A DNA stretch of 64,000 nt from Labilibaculum euxinicum (GCF_009795715.1 NZ_WTCR01000006.1:62001-126000); one strand, 5' to 3'. Counted from the stretch's first letter, positions 7,754 to 16,908 are shown. Numbers and translations: made by a program. Notes: generated by a model from the sequence alone, not told the origin.

Positions 7754-9397
7754 ATGAAAAAATTTTTATTTTTATTTGTAGCTGTTGTTTTTGCAGTATC
7801 TTCTGCATTTGCACAGGTAAACAATTCGAATGTCAACCAGACAGGTTGGCTGAACACTGCTGGCGTAACTCAGGTTGGCTGGTTTAATAGCAGTGATGTG
7901 GATCAACTTGGACTATGGAATGGTGCAACTGTTGATCAAACAGGGCTTGCTAATTACTCAAGCATCGATCAGTTTCTTGTTGGAAACAGTGCTGATGTAA
8001 CTCAGGATGGTGCTTTTAATGGTTCTTACGTTGATCAGGTAGGCTTTTTTAATTCTGCTGTTGTTGATCAAATGGGACTTGGTAACATGTCAGGAATTAT
8101 GCAGATGGGAATGTTTAATTCTGCTGCTGTAAGTCAGTATGGTCTTTTCAATATGTCTAATGTTTTGCAGTATGGATTTTTAAATTCGGCAGGTGTAACT
8201 CAATTGGGATTAGCAAACTATTCTTCTGTTTTGCAAGGGAATCATGCAAATACTGCAAGTGTGCTTCAGTGGGGTGCATTTAATAACAGTGATGTATATC
8301 AAATGGGTGCTCACAGTAGTGCAATGGTAAGTCAATTTGGCATGTATAATTCTGCTTCTATTTCTCAAATGTACACTTATATGTCAACTGCAGAAATTCT
8401 ACAAGTAGGTAGAGCAAATAGAGCAAGTACAATGCAAAGAGGTGGAGCTTTCAATTCTGCTTACATTAATCAGTGGGGATATCGTAATTTAGCTTCTACT
8501 CTACAATTAGGCGGTCGTTTCAATAATGCGGCTATTACTCAGTTGAGAGCATTTAATAGAGCTACTGCTACACAAATAGGTGGTTATTCCAATAATGCTA
8601 TGATTCATCAGAATGGTTATTTTAACAGAGCTTCAACTTTCCAAAGAGGTGGAGTGGATAATGATGCTTCTATAGATCAAAACGGTTGGGCTAATGGCGC
8701 AAGAACTGTTCAAGTTGGCGGCGATCATAATGATGCTAAAACAACTCAAATGGGAGCACGTAACTGGGCATTTGTTGAGCAGATTGGTGAGTCTAAAGGT
8801 AAAGTAAATGTACTGCAGGATGGTTACAGAAACTTTGCTGATGTAACTCAGAAGTTTGGTAGTAAAGACAAAGCTACAGTGAAGCAATTTGGTGATCATC
8901 AAACAGCTTATGTTTCTCAATTGTGGGGTACTAAGAATAAAGCAAAAGTTGTTCAGAAAGATCATGGTAATACTGCGATCGTTGACCAAATTGGTGGAAC
9001 AATGAATAGTGCTGATGTATTTCAAAAAGGTGAGCATAACTTTGCATTTGTTGGACAATTTGGCGGATCTGGTTCTGACGCAGCTGTTGAGCAAAGAGGT
9101 GATAATAACCGTGGATGGGTTTTCCAGGTTGATCAGGAAGAAAGTTTAGCAGATATCCTTCAGGAAGGTGATCGTAACGTTGCAGTAATCGGTCAGATTG
9201 ATGGAGCTAGAAATAGTGCAACAATTATTCAAACTGGTGATGATAACACAGGTTTAACCTATCAGTTTGGTGACGATAATACTTCATTCCTTGAGCAGGT
9301 TGGTAATAGTCATTTTGGTTTAGTTATTCAGGATGGTAATGATAACTTCGCTGTAACTCAGCAAGGAAATGCAGGAACTATCTTTGTAACTCCATAA
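7754..9397 (+). CDS. Giant curlin (CsgA-like) fibre subunit 2
   Basis: 547 residues, signal peptide ending AFAQ, then about 47-48 curlin units of 11 residues. It parallels the first giant curlin in length and zoning. Turns are aromatic/aliphatic up to about residue 215 (GWLN, GWFN, GFFN, GMFN), enriched in Arg/Lys from about 218 to 410 (GRAN, GYRN, GTKNK), and Asp/Glu-rich at the C-terminus (GDNN, GDRN, GDDN). The two proteins are clear paralogues. Unlike CsgA1, Ala, Ser and Met are common in the N-terminal strands. A copolymer or two distinct fibres are both possible. A UUCG-loop terminator follows. Confidence 0.9.
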   Translation: MKKFLFLFVAVVFAVSSAFAQVNNSNVNQTGWLNTAGVTQVGWFNSSDVDQLGLWNGATVDQTGLANYSSIDQFLVGNSADVTQDGAFNGSYVDQVGFFNSAVVDQMGLGNMSGIMQMGMFNSAAVSQYGLFNMSNVLQYGFLNSAGVTQLGLANYSSVLQGNHANTASVLQWGAFNNSDVYQMGAHSSAMVSQFGMYNSASISQMYTYMSTAEILQVGRANRASTMQRGGAFNSAYINQWGYRNLASTLQLGGRFNNAAITQLRAFNRATATQIGGYSNNAMIHQNGYFNRASTFQRGGVDNDASIDQNGWANGARTVQVGGDHNDAKTTQMGARNWAFVEQIGESKGKVNVLQDGYRNFADVTQKFGSKDKATVKQFGDHQTAYVSQLWGTKNKAKVVQKDHGNTAIVDQIGGTMNSADVFQKGEHNFAFVGQFGGSGSDAAVEQRGDNNRGWVFQVDQEESLADILQEGDRNVAVIGQIDGARNSATIIQTGDDNTGLTYQFGDDNTSFLEQVGNSHFGLVIQDGNDNFAVTQQGNAGTIFVTP

Positions 9398-9422
9398 TTA
9401 CAAAATATTTAATAGAAAAAAA

Positions 9423-9447
9423 TTCCCGCTTCGGCGGGATTTTTTTC
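9423..9447 (+). terminator. UUCG-tetraloop terminator after second giant curlin gene
   Basis: TCCCGC and GCGGGA form a 6-bp stem closed by TTCG, a very stable C(UUCG)G tetraloop, followed by a T-run. Confidence 0.9.
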
Positions 9448-9473
9448 CTCCAATAGTTTTCACAAACCTTTCT

Positions 9474-10007
9474 ATGTCTGTAATTATTCGAAAATATTTA
9501 TGGTTTGCTCTGTTCGTATTTTGCTTCGGTAATCTAGTAGGACAAAATTATAATGTTGAAGATCAGATTCTAAACCAATTAAATTACGGTGCTGTTGATG
9601 CTATAAATGCTGAAACCAAAGTTTTGGCAATCCAATCAGGAAATGAGAACGAATTGATACTTCATCAATTTAGTCAGAAACAGTTGGTCATTATTCAGCA
9701 AGTAGGAATGGAGAACTTGATTAAGGCAATACAAAAAGGAGAATCTAATCTCTTGAAAATATTACAATCAGGTGATAGAAACCTTGTTGAATCCTTACTT
9801 CAAGGGGAAAACATTTCCACTAGCGTTCATCAATATGGTGATAACAATTCATTGCAACAAGAAGTTATTGGGAATAATAAGAGCTTTGAAATTACTCAGG
9901 CTGGTAATGACAACCAATTAGAGATTGATTCAGGATTGGCAAATAACGGAATGATCGTAAATCAGGTTGGAACTGGTATGAATGTAATAATAAAAAGTGG
10001 TTTGTGA
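9474..10007 (+). CDS. Minor curlin, CsgB-like nucleator candidate
   Basis: 177 residues, signal peptide ending LVGQ. The mature chain holds about a dozen imperfect curlin units (IQSGNENELILHQF, VHQYGDNNSLQQEV, ITQAGNDNQLEI). They are less regular and richer in Leu, Ile, Glu and Lys than in the two giant curlins. Its length is close to that of enterobacterial CsgB (151 residues). By analogy it may stay at the surface and nucleate the giant curlins; this is inferred from size and divergence. It begins 27 bases after the preceding terminator's T-run and has its own terminator. Confidence 0.8.
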   Translation: MSVIIRKYLWFALFVFCFGNLVGQNYNVEDQILNQLNYGAVDAINAETKVLAIQSGNENELILHQFSQKQLVIIQQVGMENLIKAIQKGESNLLKILQSGDRNLVESLLQGENISTSVHQYGDNNSLQQEVIGNNKSFEITQAGNDNQLEIDSGLANNGMIVNQVGTGMNVIIKSGL

Positions 10008-10030
10008 ATACAGAGCAGGTTTAATTTGAT

Positions 10031-10062
10031 GGGATGTCCTTCTACGGGCATCCCTTTTTTTT
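10031..10062 (+). terminator. Terminator after the CsgB-like gene
   Basis: GGGATGTCC pairs with GGGCATCCC across a short loop, followed by eight Ts. Confidence 0.87.
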
Positions 10063-10183
10063 AAGATAATTTAGGGAATAGGTACTTTTTTTTGAAGTTA
10101 TTATAGTAATTTAACGGACTCCGTATTGGTTCGTTGCTAAATATTAAATAAATTTAGATTTACAATATCAAAGCTAATTAGGA

Positions 10184-10564
10184 ATGTATGCAAGACTCAC
10201 TGTTTCGGTTGTTATGTGCTTTGTTTTAAATACTGTAGGGGTTATGGGACAATTGCCTGTTAAAGCCTTGATTGTAATGGAAAGTGAGGTTCAGAGTTAC
10301 TTGTTAAAGGCAAATGTTCAAAATGTTGGGCATAGTTCTTTAACATTAAGATATATTTTTGAGGTGACAAAAAAAGGTCATGCAGGAGACACCAAAACCA
10401 TCCAGAAAGGAATCTTTACCATTTTAGATAAGAGCATTTCTACTCTTTCTGAATCAAGAATAAATCTTAGCAAAGCTGATAAGTTAATAGCTAAATTGTT
10501 AATTTATCAGGATAATCTGATTGTTGCTCAAGATTCGGTTGTTTTACAAGGAGATAATTATTAA
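10184..10564 (+). CDS. csgH: CsgH-like curlin chaperone
   Basis: 126 residues with a signal peptide ending VMGQ. The mature domain has ALIVMESEVQSYLLKANVQN, then LRYIFEVTKKGHAG and a Gln-containing strand before a Leu/Ser segment. This follows the CsgH (functional CsgC analogue) pattern of an immunoglobulin-like fold. CsgH/CsgC proteins act in the periplasm to stop premature amyloid formation by curlins. Its place just after the three curlin genes fits. It ends 28 bases before the following lipoprotein gene, so those two are likely cotranscribed. Confidence 0.8.
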   Translation: MYARLTVSVVMCFVLNTVGVMGQLPVKALIVMESEVQSYLLKANVQNVGHSSLTLRYIFEVTKKGHAGDTKTIQKGIFTILDKSISTLSESRINLSKADKLIAKLLIYQDNLIVAQDSVVLQGDNY

Positions 10565-10592
10565 TTTAAAAAAAATAAAATTGACAATATAT

Positions 10593-12140
10593 ATGCGACA
10601 ATTCTACCTACTCTTCAGGCATTTTATTTTACTGTGTCTGCCTTTAATTATTTTTTCTTGTAATGAAAGTACTGTTGATCCGGAATTGTTTGGTTCGATA
10701 AGTGGTACTGTTAAAACTTCTGAAGAAGCTGGGAGTTTGCCAATGGAAGGAGTTACTATTACAACTAATCCTGGAACTACATCCGTGACAACTAACTCAG
10801 ATGGATCTTTCAATCTGAGTGAGGTTAATGTAGGTGATGTAACTGTCAATGCTAAAAAAGAAGGCTATACTGCCGTAAGTATACCCGTTAAGGTTCAGGA
10901 AGGAAAAGAATTGGTTATGCAGGTGATTATGGGAATTGCTCCCCTTGATTCAAAAATTCCTGATGATATAACATATGTTTCACCATTGGATATACAGGAT
11001 GATGAAACTAAACTTCCAAACAAAGTAAATCTAGTTTGGAGGAATGGGGAAACGGAAAAGGGTGATACTTTACGTTTTGATGTGATTTTATATGAAGGTG
11101 CAGATGATGCGGAAGGAACAAAAGTTGTGTCGAATATTTTAGATACAACTTACATGGTAAAAAACTTAAAGTTTGAAACAACTTACCTTTGGAAAGTTGT
11201 GGCCAGAAATAAACAATTGGATGAAGTTGAAGGGAAGAAATGGCGATTTACAATAGAAGATTATCCTAATAATGGGTATTTGTTTGTTAAAGATACTCTT
11301 GGAAGTAGGGATATTTACTCGTGGGATTTAGCAGAAAATCATCTGGTTCGGTTAACTAAGGATGGTGGTGATGAGATTAATCCTAGGATTTCACCCAATT
11401 TAAAGATGATTGCATATTCGTCGAATTCGGAAGATGGAAAGTATCATATTTACACCATGGATACTAAAGGCAAGAATGTTTTTCAGGTAACCAATAATTT
11501 TCCTGTTGAAGGAAATAACAATAAAGGAAATGGTTTTGTCTGGTCTCCTGATGGAGAGAAAATCCTTTATGGAAATAAAGGAGGTTTGTATACTGTTAAT
11601 TTTAATGGTACGGGAGAAAGTACTAAAATTGATAATGCTCCGGTAAATCGCCATTTTACAGATTGTGACTGGACAGATCAATTTGATCATCATACAAAGG
11701 AGAAAATTGCAGTTCTTACGCAAGGAGAGATGCCGTATGATAATGAAATTTATCTAATGGATCCGAATGGATCTAATTTGTTTTTATTGGTAGACAATTT
11801 GGAAGGAACAATTTCGAGTCCGCACTTTTCGCCGGATGGCACAAAAGTAATTTTTTCTTTGGATTCATTGAATGAATATGATAATGGCAGGCAATTAAAT
11901 GCCAAAATTTATTCTGTAAATATTGATGGAACTAATTTTGTGGATTTATCAGGTGATGACAAACCTGCGGGGACAAATGATCTTCAGGCTAGATATACTG
12001 ATACTGGAGGGAAGATTGTATTTATGAATGTTTTAAATACTGATAAAGGAACAAAGAGTATTTGGATTATGGATCCGGATGGAAGCAACCGGGAAAAGAT
12101 CATCTCTAATGGAGAGATGCCTGATTTGTACAATCCTTAG
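10593..12140 (+). CDS. Lipoprotein with carboxypeptidase-regulatory domain and TolB-like propeller
   Basis: 515 residues from ATG 10593; an earlier in-frame start at 10521 would overlap csgH and spoil the signal peptide. The lipobox is IIFSC (Cys23). A carboxypeptidase-regulatory-like domain follows (ISGTVKT...MEGVTITT...SDGSFNLSEV), then a fibronectin-III-like region (NLVWRNGE...TTYLWKVVARN). Last come PD40/WD40-like TolB blades (ISPNLKMIAYSS, VWSPDGEKILYGN, FSPDGTKVIFS). It is probably an outer-membrane lipoprotein. Being last in the curli cluster, just after csgH, suggests a role in fibre anchoring or sensing, which is inference. Confidence 0.8.
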   Translation: MRQFYLLFRHFILLCLPLIIFSCNESTVDPELFGSISGTVKTSEEAGSLPMEGVTITTNPGTTSVTTNSDGSFNLSEVNVGDVTVNAKKEGYTAVSIPVKVQEGKELVMQVIMGIAPLDSKIPDDITYVSPLDIQDDETKLPNKVNLVWRNGETEKGDTLRFDVILYEGADDAEGTKVVSNILDTTYMVKNLKFETTYLWKVVARNKQLDEVEGKKWRFTIEDYPNNGYLFVKDTLGSRDIYSWDLAENHLVRLTKDGGDEINPRISPNLKMIAYSSNSEDGKYHIYTMDTKGKNVFQVTNNFPVEGNNNKGNGFVWSPDGEKILYGNKGGLYTVNFNGTGESTKIDNAPVNRHFTDCDWTDQFDHHTKEKIAVLTQGEMPYDNEIYLMDPNGSNLFLLVDNLEGTISSPHFSPDGTKVIFSLDSLNEYDNGRQLNAKIYSVNIDGTNFVDLSGDDKPAGTNDLQARYTDTGGKIVFMNVLNTDKGTKSIWIMDPDGSNREKIISNGEMPDLYNP

Positions 12141-12186
12141 AGTATTAAAATTTAAATAGAGTTTGATTTTTAAAGCATACCGACAT

Positions 12187-12220
12187 AAAAAAAGCTTTCC
12201 AATTTTGGAAAGCTTTTATA
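12187..12220. terminator. Bidirectional terminator between curli cluster and rplS
   Basis: AAAAGCTTTCC and GGAAAGCTTTT are perfect 11-bp arms around AATTTT, with A-rich and T-rich flanks. It can end transcription of the convergent genes on both strands. Confidence 0.88.
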
Positions 12221-12239
12221 TTTTTTGGAAAGAGGTAAA

Positions 12240-12587
12240 TTAGAATCTTCTTTCTTTGATTCTTGCTTTTTTACCTGTAAGTGCACGTAGATAGAAAATT
12301 CTTGCTCTTCTAACACGACCTCTTTTGTTCACTTCAATTTTATCGATGAATGGAGAACAAAGTGGAATAATTCTTTCAACACCTACGTTACCAGACATTT
12401 TTCTGATTGTGAAAGTTTTAGTTGTGCCAGTACCTTTAATCTGAATAACAACACCTCTAAAAACCTGGATTCTTTCTTTGTTTCCCTCTTTAATTTTGTA
12501 AGAAACACTAATAGTATCCCCTGCTTTGAATTCAGGATTTTGAACACCTGTAGCGAAAGCTTCTTCTGCAATTTTAATTAAATCCAT
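12240..12587 (-). CDS. rplS: 50S ribosomal protein L19
   Basis: 115 residues matching bL19 in length and sequence: [44 protein letters not shown] and [15 protein letters not shown]19 sits at the 30S-50S interface of the ribosome. The gene stands alone on the minus strand, convergent with the curli cluster. The 266 bases upstream, up to the next gene's terminator, should hold its promoter. Confidence 0.98.
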   Translation of the reverse strand: MDLIKIAEEAFATGVQNPEFKAGDTISVSYKIKEGNKERIQVFRGVVIQIKGTGTTKTFTIRKMSGNVGVERIIPLCSPFIDKIEVNKRGRVRRARIFYLRALTGKKARIKERRF

Positions 12588-12800
12588 TGTCTTAATTTGT
12601 TAAAGTTCACGAACGCAATGTAAACATATTCATCTATTACCATGTCAGAGATTACGCACGAATTCGACGCGAAATTAATAAAAAAATCTATAAAAACATC
12701 CTAATAAAGTTATTTTTTCTTCCTGATTCCTGATTCATAAAAGAAATCAAATACTGATTGAATCTGTAAGTTATAATGGATTTTAAATAGTTGTTCATGC

Positions 12801-12836
12801 ACAAAAAAAGGAACCTTTTAGGTTCCTTTTTTTGTG
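12801..12836. terminator. Terminator downstream of the C69 dipeptidase gene
   Basis: AAAAAAAGGAACC and GGTTCCTTTTTTT form a long stem around TTTTA. It lies 18 bases past the stop of the minus-strand peptidase gene and its minus-strand transcript ends in a U-run. Confidence 0.85.
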
Positions 12837-12853
12837 GTGTTTATTTGTTGATA

Positions 12854-14566
12854 CTAATGAGCATTACCAACAACTTTAAGCTTGTCACCAGTTGTTTTTA
12901 CAATTGTCTTGTAAAACTCTTCACTGTAACCTGGTTGATTAACTTTTGGATTTTGATTGTCCCCATCTTTTTCTTTGATGTTTCCATCCATAAATTTAGC
13001 AAAAAGGCAGCCATAAAAATCTTTCCATTCTGCAACAAGATTATTTCCTTGGTTACAAGAGAAATCTGTTAAAAATTCAATTGCTGTTGCTTTGTTCTTC
13101 TTAAACATTCCTTCAGCAGCAAGATCAATGATATTGGTGAAAGCAAGGTATTTAGTTTCTAAAGCCTTTTGTTTAGCTGCAATTTCGGGATGTATTACAT
13201 TGTATCGGGTATAGGCAAAATTACTAACCTGATTGAATATCCAAAATGCAGATTTACTTGTGAAATCCATTATTTTTCCATTTCCAACGGCAAATGTTTC
13301 TGGAACTCTTGTAATTCCACAATATACCGGGAAATAAACTGATGAAGATGCATCATCAACACCAAACCAGTTAATTCCACCAACAGCATCAGGTAACCAG
13401 TTTCTGCTTTGAGCAACAAATGAGAAACCTGTTTGTTGAGTAGCGGTAGCACGTTCATTACAATATGTAACACCATCTACTTTCCAGGTTAAAGGTCTCC
13501 ATCTGTATGGATTTCCGTAAGGACCAGCACCCATATCTTTTGACATATCTAAATCTGTACCTTCTAAATGATTTCTCATGAAATCCATTACTTCAAGTAC
13601 ATTGATTTTGTGATCCGGTTTAATCCATAAAGGCATTCTATTGGTAGCATAACCTTTATCGTCGTGTTCAATTTTGCCTTTGCAGTAGTCAAAATATTGA
13701 TCCATTCCTTCTTTTACATCGTTAAAGAAAGACCATACTCTAATTTCACAAAATCTGGCACCACCAAAATCAACAGGAGCATAAGTGTCAGAAAAACTGA
13801 AATCTTTATTTTTTCCTTCTTTAGGATAGTATCCTTTTTCTTTTGCAAATGAAATAACATCTTTTGCATAAACATTTTGAACTTCAGGATTGAAAATCTT
13901 ATCCATTTTATCAGAAGAGATAGACGTTTTACCTTCTAATGGGAAAGTAGTGATTCTTGCTTGATTAGCGTGACCACTAACATATCCGTCAGGAATCATA
14001 CGAGCTACCCAAACTGCACCTTTTTCGCCATTACCTTTGCCAATCAACTCTAAAATCCAAACTTCGTTAGCATCAGAAATTGAGAAAGACTCTCCTGAAC
14101 TGTAATATCCGTAGGTTTCAACCAACTCGGTCATTACTTTAATCGCTTCACGCGCGCTTTTTGATCTCTGAAGAGACAGGTAGATAAGACTTCCGTAATC
14201 AATTACAGCTCCCTCTTGAGATCCTAATTCTGAGCGACCTCCGTAAGTAGTTTCTCCAATGGCCACCTGAAATTCATTCATGTTACCAACTACAGAATAT
14301 GTATGAGGGATTTGTGGAATTTTACCAAGTAATTTTCCTGTATCCCATTCGTAAACGTCAATCATTGTTCCTTCCGGCCAATCTGCAGCCGGACGAAAAT
14401 ATAGTTCTCCGTATAATACATGCGAATCCGCTGCATATGAAATCATATTAGAACCATCAGTGGAAGCTCCACGGGTTATTAGGTAATTAGTACATGCTCT
14501 GGCACTTGGAGTTGAAAAAGCAGACACCAACATTAGAAGAGCAGCAACTACAAAAATCTTTTTCAT
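12854..14566 (-). CDS. C69 family dipeptidase (PepD-like)
   Basis: 570 residues. The signal peptide is cleaved just before Cys25 (SARA|CTNYLITRGAS), so the catalytic N-terminal Cys nucleophile of the Ntn-hydrolase fold is exposed on processing. Further family signatures are TDGSNMISYAADSH, GEST-like GETTYGG, EVWILELIGKG and YFPVYCGIT. The family hydrolyses dipeptides. Secretion and autoprocessing suggest periplasmic peptide turnover. It stands alone, with its own terminator. The product is full length and nothing looks truncated. Confidence 0.93.
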   Translation of the reverse strand: MKKIFVVAALLMLVSAFSTPSARACTNYLITRGASTDGSNMISYAADSHVLYGELYFRPAADWPEGTMIDVYEWDTGKLLGKIPQIPHTYSVVGNMNEFQVAIGETTYGGRSELGSQEGAVIDYGSLIYLSLQRSKSAREAIKVMTELVETYGYYSSGESFSISDANEVWILELIGKGNGEKGAVWVARMIPDGYVSGHANQARITTFPLEGKTSISSDKMDKIFNPEVQNVYAKDVISFAKEKGYYPKEGKNKDFSFSDTYAPVDFGGARFCEIRVWSFFNDVKEGMDQYFDYCKGKIEHDDKGYATNRMPLWIKPDHKINVLEVMDFMRNHLEGTDLDMSKDMGAGPYGNPYRWRPLTWKVDGVTYCNERATATQQTGFSFVAQSRNWLPDAVGGINWFGVDDASSSVYFPVYCGITRVPETFAVGNGKIMDFTSKSAFWIFNQVSNFAYTRYNVIHPEIAAKQKALETKYLAFTNIIDLAAEGMFKKNKATAIEFLTDFSCNQGNNLVAEWKDFYGCLFAKFMDGNIKEKDGDNQNPKVNQPGYSEEFYKTIVKTTGDKLKVVGNAH

Positions 14567-14735
14567 GTTTAACTATTTTAAATGTATTCAATACTGAATT
14601 AAACCGTTTTCGGTCGTACAAAAATAGAAAAAAATCAGTAGATAAAAATGATAAAAGTCCTGATTTATCGGTCTTTTGATCGTGTTTGAAATGGATATGT
14701 TATATGCTGAAGTTTTATGAAATATATAAATTGAA

Positions 14736-16466
14736 TTACCAGATGAAATTACTTGTGAATATTTTCTGGTTTTGAACTTGATCTGTCACCTTTATTTGTA
14801 ATTGATGGTTTTTATTCGGAGCTAATCTTTTGTGATCAAAAACATAAAATAAAAGATCATTTTTAGCGTCATATTCAAATAGCACCCATTTACCATCAAT
14901 TGATCCTTCGTATGATTTTATCCCTGAAAGCTCATCTTTGATAGTAAATCTGATTGATTTCTGTCCCTTAAGGGATTTAAGGTTAAAATTGGTAATTGGT
15001 TTAATCGTAGGAGAAATGGTGTCTGCGCTCACCGCAAATTCTCCAAAATATCTCGATTTCGTTTTTACTGAAGAATCGAAATAAATTCCCCCTTCGTTGA
15101 TTATTTCTCCTTTTTTATCTATTCGGACTATAAGAAGCTTATCGGATTTTCCTTTAGGAATTGATTTTGGCTTTATTGATATCGTATAATAATTGTGTAC
15201 GGGAATGTTTTCATTGCAGATGTAATGAATATCCGAAAGATAGTTTGAATTCTGTTCGTATGAATAGGTAAAAGGAATGTTTGAATAGAAACTATTCTTT
15301 GGAAATTTCACTTCTATATTTTCTTTTTTGAAAGTGTTCTCTTTTTCATAGTTCATTAGCTCATCAAAATCACCTTTCGGAAAAATCTTTTCAATTTCGT
15401 TTCCCGTTGCATAAACCCGAAGACTGCTTTTATTTAGATTTGCATCGGAAACAAAAAAGTCAATTTTGTAACCAGTACCCTTTTTAAATTGAAAGATCCC
15501 ATTGTCTTTCATTTTCGAATAAATGCTAAGTTGATTATTCGGCTCTTTAAAAGTTTTATGAATGCGTTTGTTATAAGATACATTTAGTTCGTAATCAAGG
15601 TGACTGTTGATATAAGTTGATTCGTCAAAAGAGAACTCTTCAAAAGAATAACTTGAGATTAATGTGTCATTTATTTTCATTTTCATGTCGAAAATGCCGC
15701 ACTTTCCCCATGTATTATCCATATAGTCATTTGTTTCAAGAGCAAAACCAATATTTCCTAATAATTTAAGTTTAGGATCGCCTTTTAAATGAAATGCTTT
15801 GTTGTAAAAAGTAACCGGAAAACTTTGTCTGCTGTTTAAACCATTTACATTGCTTGCAGAATCGAGAGGGTAGGCATAAAAATTGAATATTTTTGGAGGA
15901 GTAGTATCCTTTATTTTGAAACCAAAAAGTAACGGATTAAGCGGATGTTCAGATTTCGTATCTCTTATTTCGAAATGCAAATGCGGACCGGCAGATGAAC
16001 CTGTATTTCCTGAAAATGCAATTACAGTACCTTTTTTAATCTGTATTTCATTATTCTTGAGATTTAAATCAAATTCGAAAGTGTTGTTTTGATATTGGTA
16101 TGACTTGACAAATTCTTCAATATCCTTGTTGAAGTGATCGAGATGTGCGAAAACAGAGGTGTAACCATTTGGATGATCGATATAAATTGCTTTTCCATAA
16201 CCTCCTGAGGATATTTTGATTCTGCTCACGAAACCATCAGCAACCGCATATACTTTTTTACCAGTTGTAAATGTTCTGATATCGATACCGGAATGAAAGT
16301 GATTGTTACGGAGTTCTGCAAAGTTACCTGATAATGTTATGTCAAAATCAACGGGTGAGCGAAAATAATTTTGAGGGAATATTATACTCTGAGAGTATAT
16401 TTGTTTAGAAAATAAAAATAGTAGTGATAATAGTGTGAGAATGGTGTATGTTCTGGTTATCTTCAT
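14736..16466 (-). CDS. M23 family metallopeptidase
   Basis: 576 residues, signal peptide ending IYSQ. The LytM/M23 domain is at the N-terminus of the mature protein. It has zinc ligands H58xxxD62 (HSGID), the GxVSRIKISSGGYGKAIYI core, VFAHLDHF, and the HLHFE motif near residue 165. The C-terminal ~380 residues are beta-rich with no recognised domain. M23 enzymes cut peptide cross-links of peptidoglycan, and all the motifs are present, so it is probably active. Compared with EnvC/NlpD-like proteins the layout is reversed, with the peptidase first. It is divergent from the zapA operon, 136 bases away. Confidence 0.92.
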   Translation of the reverse strand: MKITRTYTILTLLSLLFLFSKQIYSQSIIFPQNYFRSPVDFDITLSGNFAELRNNHFHSGIDIRTFTTGKKVYAVADGFVSRIKISSGGYGKAIYIDHPNGYTSVFAHLDHFNKDIEEFVKSYQYQNNTFEFDLNLKNNEIQIKKGTVIAFSGNTGSSAGPHLHFEIRDTKSEHPLNPLLFGFKIKDTTPPKIFNFYAYPLDSASNVNGLNSRQSFPVTFYNKAFHLKGDPKLKLLGNIGFALETNDYMDNTWGKCGIFDMKMKINDTLISSYSFEEFSFDESTYINSHLDYELNVSYNKRIHKTFKEPNNQLSIYSKMKDNGIFQFKKGTGYKIDFFVSDANLNKSSLRVYATGNEIEKIFPKGDFDELMNYEKENTFKKENIEVKFPKNSFYSNIPFTYSYEQNSNYLSDIHYICNENIPVHNYYTISIKPKSIPKGKSDKLLIVRIDKKGEIINEGGIYFDSSVKTKSRYFGEFAVSADTISPTIKPITNFNLKSLKGQKSIRFTIKDELSGIKSYEGSIDGKWVLFEYDAKNDLLFYVFDHKRLAPNKNHQLQIKVTDQVQNQKIFTSNFIW

Positions 16467-16555
16467 ATTATAAATGCTGGTTTTGTGAAAGGATTATCAA
16501 AACTACAAAAAAACCTATTTTTTCTGAAATGATTTACAAAATACAAACTAATATA

Positions 16556-16586
16556 TTTGATAATCTTCTCAGCAATGTTAATTTTG
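16556..16586 (+). promoter_or_regulatory. Bacteroidota-type promoter of the zapA operon
   Basis: A -7 box TAATTTTG at 16579-16586 matches TAnnTTTG exactly, with TTTG at 16556-16559 as the -33 element and a 19-base spacer. It ends 17 bases before the first start codon. Confidence 0.65.
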
Positions 16587-16602
16587 TAAAAGAAAAATTT
16601 TA

Positions 16603-16899
16603 ATGATGGATCAAGAGCCAAACGAAGTACTGAATAGTTTAAAAGGACAAATTTCGGAACTTATTTTGTTGTACCGGAAATCTAAACAGGAGAAAGAATC
16701 TTTAATTCATGAGAAACTGGAGCTTATGGAAAAGGTTGAAATCCTGAAAAGGGAAAGGGAAGAACTCGACCATCAATACAATACATTAAAGTTAGCCAAA
16801 ACATTTGCTGCGAATAGCGGCGATTCGCAGGAAGCTAAGGTTAAAATTAACCGAATTGTGCGGGAGATTGATAAATGTATTGCTCTTTTAAACAGGTAG
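16603..16899 (+). CDS. Small coiled-coil protein upstream of zapA (ZapB-like role possible)
   Basis: 98 residues, no signal peptide. Residues about 8-70 form a charged heptad coiled coil (LKGQISELILLYRKSKQEK, LELMEKVEILKREREEL). The C-terminal helix is KINRIVREIDKCIALLNR. No catalytic motif is visible. It ends nine bases before zapA and shares its promoter. A cytoplasmic, short, coiled-coil protein beside zapA suggests a divisome partner analogous to ZapB, but that is inferred from context. ATG at 16606 is an equally good start. Confidence 0.78.
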   Translation: MMDQEPNEVLNSLKGQISELILLYRKSKQEKESLIHEKLELMEKVEILKREREELDHQYNTLKLAKTFAANSGDSQEAKVKINRIVREIDKCIALLNR

Positions 16900-16908
16900 A
16901 ATTTGTTT

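Noticed and set aside
8633-9094. A 153-codon open frame antisense to the second giant curlin
   Set aside because: It is a by-product of the regular repeat codons on the other strand; the protein has no domain, signal or ribosome site.
5773-9397. Regular spacing in the curlin genes resembling a CRISPR or tandem DNA repeat
   Set aside because: The period is 33 bases at protein level only; DNA units differ greatly and there are no constant repeats with unique spacers.
12791-13072. A 93-codon plus-strand frame over the C69 peptidase terminator
   Set aside because: It is antisense to a clear gene and runs through a terminator hairpin.
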